A DNA stretch of 25,400 bases, taken from the NCBI GenBank assembly GCA_013115135.1, contig JABANP010000643.1:1-25400 (forward strand). The letters run 5' to 3'. Every line of letters starts with the position of its first letter. Position 1 is the first letter of the stretch. Made by a program: the position numbers and the translations under genes. Shown here one piece after another: positions 18,221 to 25,400 of this stretch. The notes below the pieces were generated by a model. The model saw only the letters and a program-made list of their open reading frames with translations, was not told the DNA's origin and ran no database searches. This DNA is from Perkinsus olseni (lineage: Eukaryota; Perkinsozoa; Perkinsida; Perkinsidae).

Positions 18221-21200
18221 TTAGTCCTCATCAGGCTCCGGTACACGGATGATCTCGCCAACGGAGTCTGGATCAACAGGCTTCGGGATAACATCATACT
18301 CAGAGCTTGCGCTTGAAAATGACGAAGATGGGTTACAATCGGGATCGACTGGTTTCGCAACATCTTCATAGCTGCAACTTTCACTCGTACATGATACAGA
18401 CGACATCGATAGCTCTCGAGCAGATTGTCCCGAACAGCTCTCTTCCGAGCGCGGTATGGTATCTGGATCTATAGGCCGGATGACCTCTGTTGCGCTGCTC
18501 TCGCTATCAGAGCTCTCTGCAATTCCAGACGGTTGGTGATCGGGATATGCCACTTTCACTGTTCCGCCGGAGCCTACGCTGCCTTCGTCTGAGGGCTCGG
18601 ACCTGTCCGGAGCTGAGGTAGAGATCAAACTACCGCTTGCATTATCGTTCGAGAAGCTCATACCTGGAGGTGCCGAAACACCGCTGGTGTGCCGGCCTAG
18701 AACCCCTTTCTTCTTGGAAGGGGGACCCTTTCTGACTGTCGACACTTTGCGGTTGGCATAAAATCTGCCACACAAGCCGATTGAAAGAGGGTTCCAGGAT
18801 TACTGTCACAGATTAAGCTTGTGAACACAGGCTCACTTCTTCTTCAGTTCACAAGACACTTCGGCCGCGAAACAGTGGCTACAGCTCCCACTGTCATGAA
18901 ACTGTTTGCAGTTGCATGTCGACAGTACGCGCTCGTCCACGGCGTTTCCAGACTCATCTTCCAGCCTCACGTCAAGAGGGACGGAGATGAGATGGTACTT
19001 GAAGTACTGTTGTTTGACGTCGTCCACTGTTCTCAAGTTTTCGATACCTGAAACGAGTTCTCAAAGCGTGCATGACCAGTATTCAGCTGGGAATATACAT
19101 TACCAGTGCCTGCTTCTCCTTCGAACAGGCTTGAGAGAAACCACGTTATCGGTTCATCGTTGAACGAGTCGCTCCCATCAGAGACCAGGCCAGATCGGCA
19201 AAGGAAAAATCTGGCCTCGATATTCTCTTCTTCAAACAACACCTCCACTTCGTCGGTGACCTGAATCGAAGCACTGAAACCGCTGAAAAAAACCATATCG
19301 CGATACGATATCGGCGATAATGCTGGTATCACCATCTTGTTGACCTGCCAACCAGCCTACCTCTTTCAGCTTCTTCGAGTTGACCAGTGATGTACCGGAG
19401 ACCTTCATAGCTGAGGTATATCCTGTCTGCTGGATTTTCTCAGGCCTTCTCACGAAATGAGGGCCCTCATGAAGATCCTCGAGAACCTGAAATTGATCAA
19501 TCGCGCTCTTCTATACAAGTTCCACAAGCACTCTAGCTATATGGTATTTCGTATATATGGTAGCTAGGTATTTCGAAAGTTGTTCTGTTATACGGCACAC
19601 GCATACTCACCATGACGATGTTGCTCACGAACTGTGCGAGGTTGAGTCTTTCATCATTCAGGCAGTTAGAGATTTTTTTGTGCCAACTCTCGACTACGTT
19701 CGTGGTAACCTGAGATGACCCAGTATCTGTATCACAGTTGCCAATCACGTCGTTGATTACCTGTGCATTGGTGAGACCTTCAGGTGAGAAGAACAAGTTG
19801 GGATACCCATATTTGGAGGGGTCCAGTGTCCTTGAGATACGCCTCGGCAGTGTCACTCATCTCTTTTGCCTGCTCGATAAGGGCGGAGCACAACACCCGG
19901 TAAACTTCATCTGTGGGGCTTGTGTGAAGTAAATACAAGCTCCTTTTCACCTGCCCCAAAACATCAAAACCACGAGGGAGCAAGCAATTAGGTCTCTACT
20001 CTACGAAAGCGTTCATATCGAGGCCGTACCAGATCGTAGGCAGTGCCCAATGTTTTCTTCTTGTCCTTTATATTCTTCGTTATGTGAAAGTAACATCGCC
20101 CTGCAATTACAAGTCAGACTCACAATTAGCAGGAGAAACGAAGGAATACCGTTCCGAGCACCCGGTAACTCTGACCTTGCAGCGGTCAGAGCCCCTTGGT
20201 GGGCATCGTGGACAACGAAGGGTACACAATCCTCAAGTCCTAGGTACCCCATGTCGGTGGATAGTCCCAATGTCAGCTCTTTCACGAGCCAATTAAGCTT
20301 CTGTAAGGCATATTTATAAGTCGCCTTGCATTCGCAATCCACGATCGCCATCATGAACGGCACGAAGGCATGTTGGTACTTGCCCGTCTTAGGGTTGAAC
20401 CTTGAATATCTCTCTGACGAGCAGCTTTTGATAGCCTCAGTGGTCTTACCTAGTCCGATTAGAACCGAGCCACATTATCTGCAGCTTATTGCGCAACAGT
20501 TTATTTTGACAGTCTTGGTACAGGGCGAACTTTGGGTTCTCGCTCTCGGAAAGGTACCATTTCAAAGAAGTCAGCATCGCTGAACAAAGCCTTCGTCGGG
20601 CCAACTTTTGAAGCGAAAAATGCAAAACTTTCCCCCATCTCCCCTGCCGGGCAGGGCCAACGCAGGTGGGCAGGGCCTGCCCACCTGCGTTTCCAACCAT
20701 GCACGCGAAATGCTCCTCGCCCCAGGTGCCACCGTAGTAAACAACCTGGCCTCTATCGATATTTTTCTCCTCTCTTATCGACGTCAGCATGGCGTCGTCA
20801 ATCTTTGTAAGGAGCGAAGAGTTGTTCTAAGTCACCGAAGTTCACGACTTCTTCCCGGATGCCAGACTTGATCTCACTGATCTGAATCGCGAAAGCCAGC
20901 TTCCCTTCTCTCGACGACAGCGGCATTCTACCTGTTTGCTGGATACCTGATCTTTGTAGAAATGGAAATTTGAGTTGAGGGAGGCCTTGATGTTGCTGGG
21001 CTTGACGCCCTTTCTCGCCTCGCGGTCAATATACTTGCGAACGATCGGTGGATGGCGCTGCCTCTTAAGATCTCTGACTACTCCCGAGTGCTTTCCTGAG
21101 AGAAGCGGTATTCACATGTTCGAAGGTGCGTGGTTCACTCGAGTACCGGTTTGTTGCACCTCAACTTCGGCTCCCCTGAGTATCACCCTCAGCTTGAGCC

Positions 21201-21366
21201 CACATTTGACATGTTTGGCACAGACGTATCGCATCATGTGTGGCAGCGCGGATCCGTATTTGGTCACGGGAAAATCGATGTTCACCGACGCAATGGCTTC
21301 GTGGAAGGGGTCTTCCACAGTGGCCGCCCTTCCCTTCCAGAGCACCTCCCACTCGTAAGAGGGCAT
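18221..21366 (-). pseudogene. Mutator-like (MULE) transposase gene, spliced, with two lesions
   Basis: Twelve-exon model, complement of 18221-18764, 18837-19047, 19104-19260, 19361-19486, 19611-19709, 19761-19950, 20000-20100, 20150-20400, 20450-20478, 20522-20826, 20947-21095, 21147-21366; about 776 aa after correcting the lesions. Domain order: an N-terminal FLYWCH/WRKY-GCM1-like finger (C-x5-C, then QQTGKHSG), the MULE core with FAFFASK and SDADFF (first Asp), FVPFMMAIVD, VVHDAHQGA (second Asp), CYFHITKN, then TTNVVESWHKK. Next comes a SWIM finger CNCKQFHDSGSCSH (CxCx8CxH), and a low-complexity tail with three (K/R)P(V/I)DPD motifs. Lesion 1: a 50-bp double palindrome at 20642-20691 shifts the frame unless spliced or excised. 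Lesion 2: one extra base in a G4 run (19818-19821, plus strand). No terminal inverted repeats could be identified. A domesticated or recently dead element are both possible. Confidence 0.82.
20642..20691. repeat. Double palindrome inside a transposase exon (insertion or palindromic intron)
   Basis: Two adjacent inverted repeats with one-base centres: CCCTGCC-g-GGCAGGG (20642-20656) and 16-bp arms AACGCAGGTGGGCAGG (20659-20674) with their reverse complement at 20676-20691 around G675. Two bases separate them. Removing exactly these 50 bp joins the two halves of the MULE core in one frame (HFACMVG to EMGESFAFF). Alternatively, a 41-nt GT-AG segment within it on the minus strand (20684 down to 20644) also leaves the frame intact. 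No target-site duplication is obvious. Confidence 0.9.
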
Positions 21367-21931
21367 TCAAGGATACTGGTAAGCGAAGAACTGTTCACGA
21401 AAGACGATTAGCTTTCCCAGCAGAACAACTTGCTAGAAATAGCGATTGTCAGAGCCCGGCGACTCGAAAAAAACTGCTCGAAAACTATTCGAACACGACG
21501 ACGATGATGATATATCATTAGCAACAGAATTAAGAAGGCAAACAGTGCGGCAACTTAATTGACAATCTTTGAACACAACCGAGCAATAACTCCAGAAACA
21601 CTGTTTGGTAAGCATCTTTTCCCGTACAGCATACCTCTTTGAAACATTTGTTAAGATGCATGGAATCGATTTGCATGGAAGTTACTACTAACGGCAATTA
21701 CTCGAACCTAGGGTCTACGACAACTTCGGACGGCATTACGTCGGCCTGGGCTCGATTCAGTCACTGATTGAGTGAGGGTCGACGGACTGGACGGGCAGCG
21801 ACCCGAGCTTTCCATCCTCTCTTTCACCGAGACCTCTACCGTTCCAGTCACCGAATTATAAGCCAAAGACACTGTCTCAGAATCACTCCTTACCAGGATC
21901 ACGCGGACGGCCTTATACCAAGTTTTCGTCT
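21367..21931 (-). other. Gap between the transposase and the coiled-coil gene; possible 3' exon
   Basis: Most of these 565 bp show no feature. On the minus strand an open stretch from about 21917 to 21708 (VRVILVRSDSETVSLAYNS...) reads like protein. It joins in frame to the coiled-coil gene if a 32-nt GT-AG segment (GTAAAT ... TATAAG) just before that gene's TAG is removed. That would be shorter than any other intron here, so I leave it out of the model. The rest (21367-21707) should contain the transposase promoter. Confidence 0.3.
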
Positions 21932-23924
21932 CTACCCATTTACAAATCTCAGCTTCGCAACTTTCTTTGGTCTAACCATTGTACCCGAACCATATCGGAC
22001 GGGCAAACCTTTGTGATCCCCGTCGAATACGACAGTCGCTGCAATCGCGCTCTCCTTCAAGTTCTTGATATGGAGGAAGTCCGCTCCGTTTTCGGAACAC
22101 AAGCGGATTGCCATGTTCTTCGAGGGGCTCCATACCCAGCCTTTACTATCCGTAACTGACTGCGTCGAAATATGGCCAGCTTCTGCATGACATTTCACTA
22201 TGTAATTCCGCAAGCTCTAGCTCATGGGGCGGGCCCTCGAGGACTAGTATTACCGCTGGGTGGTGAAATGCTCCCTGCTGAAGGGGAACCGTCCTCGATA
22301 TCAACGCGTCCATTCGCTTCCACCATGTCATGCTGGTTCTACGATGAAGACGAGTTACCAATGCGCACGCACTGCAACGACCGCCTCACCTGAGCTCCGG
22401 CTATTTTCATCGCTCTCAAAGCCGTCTTGTACATATCAACTTCTCCTTGGGCTTTGGTTAACTCGGCCTGCACGTGGGACTTCTCCAAGCATACCTTCAT
22501 GAGCTCCTCATCCAGGGCATCGATCTGTTACATGATGAATTCACCGTACCGGTAGGCTGGGCTAGAAGTTCAACCAGTGCATGCATGACCCTCCTACTTT
22601 CTTTTGTAAAGCCGCTCTATCCTTCGAATCTTCGTTGTTTTGGAATACCTATAGAAAGGAAACACCGCATAGGCTCAGCTATAGGATCGCAACCCACTTC
22701 CTTCCTCAAAGTTTCGGCCTCGCTGAGTGTGCTTTCCAGAATGGAAGTCTGTATACAAAAGCATCCTTGAAGTACTACCGAAGATTTTGAATTCGGCTTA
22801 CCTTTTCCTGCAAATGTTTCTCGAGCTCGGCAACCTTGTGTTCCAGGGAATCGCACTGGGATTTTTGATCACAGACCTTGTCGCACGAAGCAAACGAGAA
22901 TGAAATGATGGAAGCCAACAATGATTACCTTTTGCTCGCTGCTTTTCTGAAGTTCGTTTATAGTCTGCGCCATCGTATCACACTGGGTGTTCTGACGTGA
23001 GAGTCAGATGAGCAATGTCACCAATGAGTTATGCATGACAATGACATCAACTTGATGTATGCGAAAGACAAATCTACTCTCTGGCGGAGGTCCTCCTGAA
23101 GTGTCTTCTGTTGTTCCTCTCTCTCAGCAATCTGCTTCCTCAACGCTTCGAACTGTGATTCAGTAGCCTAAGACATATGAGCCAGTAGCCATTGGATAAT
23201 TCGTCGAATGAACCGCACGTCATTGAGTTGTTGACAGTTTCCTCGCTCCCGTACCAACTCCTGTCGAAGTCCATCTATCTAAAACAGCATTAAGAGTCCT
23301 AGTTTAATACCACCGCACAGTACTTCTTTGGTCAATCTCCCCCGTTCACAGACTGACTCTTCGAGCTTGGAATTCTGACAGAATAACCGATCATAACAAA
23401 ACACATGCCACAAGCCATGACCATTAACACATGAATTACTTTCTGCCGGAGTTCCCCTTCAAGAATCTGTTGCTGATGTTCATTTTTGGAGAGTGTCTGC
23501 CTTAAAACTTCGCACTGACACTCATGAGCCTAACTGCAAGCACTCGAAACGAACTGAAGGAGACATTCAAGCACCCATACGACGTCCTCACTTCATGCAA
23601 ACGGTCCGTGTGACATGGCGAACGACGAATATTTCTTACCGAAACATCCTTAATCGCATCACCCTCTTTGGATTGCTCACACTGCCGCTCCATTTCACGG
23701 CGCAAACATTCTATCTGAGAGCGAGCATAAGATCTTTCGAACAAAGCAAGATCGGTGGAGGGGCCTACTTCCTCCTGCATGGCTCTACAGGCGACTTCAC
23801 CCTCGGCAATCTGATGAAATCCTCTAACTGAGTACTCGATCCTCAGAAATACCTTCCTCGCCACAAGCCTCTTACTCCGTTGATGTCGGCTGCGTTTCCC
23901 GGCAGGCTTCGTAGAAGAGTGCAT
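21932..23924 (-). CDS. Coiled-coil protein built from duplicated exons
   Basis: Twelve exons, complement of 21932-22182, 22254-22338, 22390-22524, 22598-22648, 22698-22748, 22802-22876, 22929-22991, 23078-23167, 23219-23278, 23324-23374, 23440-23529, 23640-23924; 428 aa, all phases closed. The family is not recognised. Exon 1 (ATG 23924) is basic at its start (GKRSRHQRSKR) and then helical. Exons 2-10 encode an almost continuous Glu/Gln/Lys/Leu coiled coil, with every exon starting and ending in phase 0. The last exon encodes a compact, probably beta-rich region (residues FLHIKNLKESAIAATVVFDG and on). A basic N terminus plus coiled coil would suit a structural or tethering protein, which is inference. 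An intron inside exon 1 (GTATTT ... CATCAG, 42 nt) would also keep frame. The 3' end may extend to 21708. It lies upstream of, and in the same direction as, the transposase gene; the two look independent. Confidence 0.65.
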
Positions 23925-24000
23925 ATCACGAAGAAAATAGAATCTTAATTCGAGGGAACACAGGCGGCTCAAATATCTACTTCGCCACTAAGGCTGCCCG

Positions 24001-24025
24001 TGATAATTGAATTATCATAATTCAA
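24001..24025. repeat. AT-rich chained inverted repeat with 1-nt centres
   Basis: TGATAATT-g-AATTATCA (24001-24017) overlaps TTGAATTAT-c-ATAATTCAA (24007-24025). The core 24003-24022 reads ATAATT g AATTAT c ATAATT, the same arm/1/arm/1/arm 20-bp plan as at 11374-11412. It lies about 80 bp upstream of the coiled-coil gene's start codon, so in its promoter region. Confidence 0.9.
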
Positions 24026-24091
24026 GATTTCCTGAGAGCGCAATGAAAATTTATCATTTCATGCATCATGATATTACGTGACCCTCCGAAA

Positions 24092-24340
24092 GCGATCACC
24101 TAGGCAGTCACCTTATCAGGGACGAGCTCCAGGGACAGCTCCTCGTAGAATAGCAATGGAAATCAGAAGGCGATCACCTAGGCAGTCACCTTATCAGGGA
24201 CGAGCTCCAGGGACAGCTCCTCATAGAATAGCAATGGAAATCAGAGGGCGATCACCTAGGCAGTCACCTTATCAGGGACGAGCTCCAGGTACAGCTCCTC
24301 GTAGAATAGCAATGGAAATCAGGAGGCGATCACCAAGAAC
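24092..24340. repeat. 78-bp minisatellite, three copies plus a partial fourth
   Basis: Units start at 24092, 24170, 24248 and 24326; the fourth stops matching after about 12 bp. Copies differ at only a few bases. The period (26 codons) keeps one plus-strand frame open (RSPRQSPYQGRAPGTAPRRI and on), but that frame has no upstream ATG in the same exon and ends at 24357-24359. I therefore treat it as a non-coding repeat unless transcript evidence shows otherwise. Confidence 0.9.
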
Positions 24341-25400
24341 GCGGGAACTATGCGAGTAGGCGGGAGTAAGCATGAGCTCGACAGGTATGCGTACCGATGA
24401 TCGGTGCTGTATCGCCGTGTAGAATCTATGAAATGGCATGAGGTCAAACAGACGAGCAGTTACACGATAAAGAACTCGCGCAGCGTTCACTAAAGATCTG
24501 TGGCACGAGCGAGGAAAGTGATCACATGATTGACTGCAAGAAACGCAATGGCTTTTGAAGACCTCGCAGGGTGCCTCCTAGAACGGAGACACCCTGCTCG
24601 GTGCCTGCTACGATCAAGTCCGCGCTGAAGAGCTGCATACTCGGAACAAACTGTCACCGACTAGTACAGACATCGAAGAAGCTCTATGCATGAGAATGCG
24701 CTTTACGGTACATGACGCGGTACTGACAGGCCGCAAGAGAGGGGGTATGGAATGGCGTCAACGTCAAATAATACCTCATACCGTTAACAAGAGGTCGACG
24801 TTCGTGTCCAACAGATACCACCCACGTATGTTCAAGGGACCATTGTGAACGATTACAGATTTTTTAGTTGGCATCGCAAGAGTATATCACAAGGGTTGGC
24901 TTTCCTTGCGCTATAACATGAGCTATACGCATTATATCTAGCTACACCCTTGCGTGCAGACCATATCTCGAATTGTATTCGGCCGAAAACCAGTGCAACA
25001 AATCGATCATATGATCGATTCCTACGAAATTGCATAGCTCTTTCTTTGGGCTATCGATTAATCATGACGCGATGCTCGAAGTCGCTCTAGTTGTGCGTCA
25101 ATTGCTTTTCTGCGATTGTGCGCTGGCGCGCGCTCACTTCACGAGAATAGCGCTCGTCATAACAACTTTCAACGTTTATATCGCGCAAGATAGCTGGACA
25201 AGGTATAGTTTTTATGATCGATTTTTCTTAGTCTCACCGATATACGTGCTGATGCAAGGTATCACCGAAATCTACAGGCCAGTTTTGAAAATCGCGTCAG
25301 ATTGGCACGATGCCGGTAAGGTGAACCAACTGCACGAAATTTGCACAAACGCGCGGGGTCCCCTCCCCCGCGCTCGGATTGTTTTGTCCGGGGGGCCCAC
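24341..25400. other. No gene recognised; palindromes near the window end
   Basis: In this 1,060-bp stretch the open frames are short and show no family motif, and I found no tRNA. A perfect 20-bp palindrome, AATCGATCATATGATCGATT, lies at 25001-25020. A GC-rich hairpin with 8-bp arms (GCGCGGGG at 25351-25358, CCCCGCGC at 25366-25373, 7-nt loop) lies near the end. The window stops in a G6-C3 run. Confidence 0.4.

Noticed and set aside
18821..19051. Plus-strand 76- and 85-aa frames
   Set aside because: They lie opposite the SWIM-finger exon of the minus-strand transposase, which has a clear motif and splice sites.
24078..24359. 93-aa Arg/Pro-rich frame over the 78-bp repeat
   Set aside because: It starts with GTG rather than ATG, and openness follows from the repeat period; no supporting context.
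1..25400. CRISPR arrays, bacterial operons, ribosome binding sites, rRNA genes
   Set aside because: None seen; the spliced genes and Pol III tRNA show a eukaryotic nuclear context.

Overview
The window reads as nuclear DNA of a protist with gene-dense, intron-rich chromosomes. It has many very short GT-AG introns (mostly 43-75 bp), the standard genetic code, a eukaryotic tRNA-Gly, an ER sphingolipid desaturase, an SPX protein and a Mutator-like (MULE) transposase. A perkinsid alveolate such as Perkinsus is my best guess, from the intron style and the look of the 411-aa gene family. That is recognition from memory, not a database result. Most genes here are spliced, so no single open frame covers them. 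I rebuilt exon chains by hand from splice sites, reading-frame phase and family motifs.

Layout. (1) 40-3089, minus strand: a 14-exon, 738-aa Pro/Ser/acidic protein of unknown function, divergently paired (104 bp between start codons) with a plus-strand SPX-domain gene at 3194-4478. (2) 4767-6509, plus strand: a complete 7-exon sphingolipid desaturase (471 aa) with an unusual LEA-like 22-aa repeat extension at its N terminus. (3) 7470-15735, plus strand: a tandem array of five members of one intronless family. B (9946) and D (13794) are intact at 411 aa. A (7470), C (12239) and E (about 15364) are broken. A carries an 11-copy 42-bp coding repeat. B, C and E form an identity mosaic that suggests gene conversion. 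(4) 16085-17920, plus strand: a second, divergent desaturase copy with a nonsense codon and no recognisable last exon; its third intron holds a complete tRNA-Gly(GCC) on the opposite strand. (5) 18221-21366, minus strand: a 12-exon MULE-type transposase gene with FLYWCH/WRKY-GCM1-like finger, DDE core and SWIM finger, interrupted by a 50-bp double palindrome and a one-base frameshift. (6) 21932-23924, minus strand: a 12-exon coiled-coil gene built from duplicated phase-0 exons. (7) 24092-25400: a 78-bp minisatellite, palindromes and no gene I can support.

The most unusual thread is a set of short chained inverted repeats whose arms are separated by one nucleotide (11373-11412, 11619-11655, 18132-18176, 20642-20691, 24001-24025). 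Three of them contain the same 20-bp plan: arm, 1 nt, reverse arm, 1 nt, arm. A related GC-rich double hairpin sits in a transposase exon. Removing it exactly restores the frame, and it also carries in-frame GT-AG borders. The second thread is the 411-aa family array, which looks like a locus that diversifies by copying between intact and broken cassettes.
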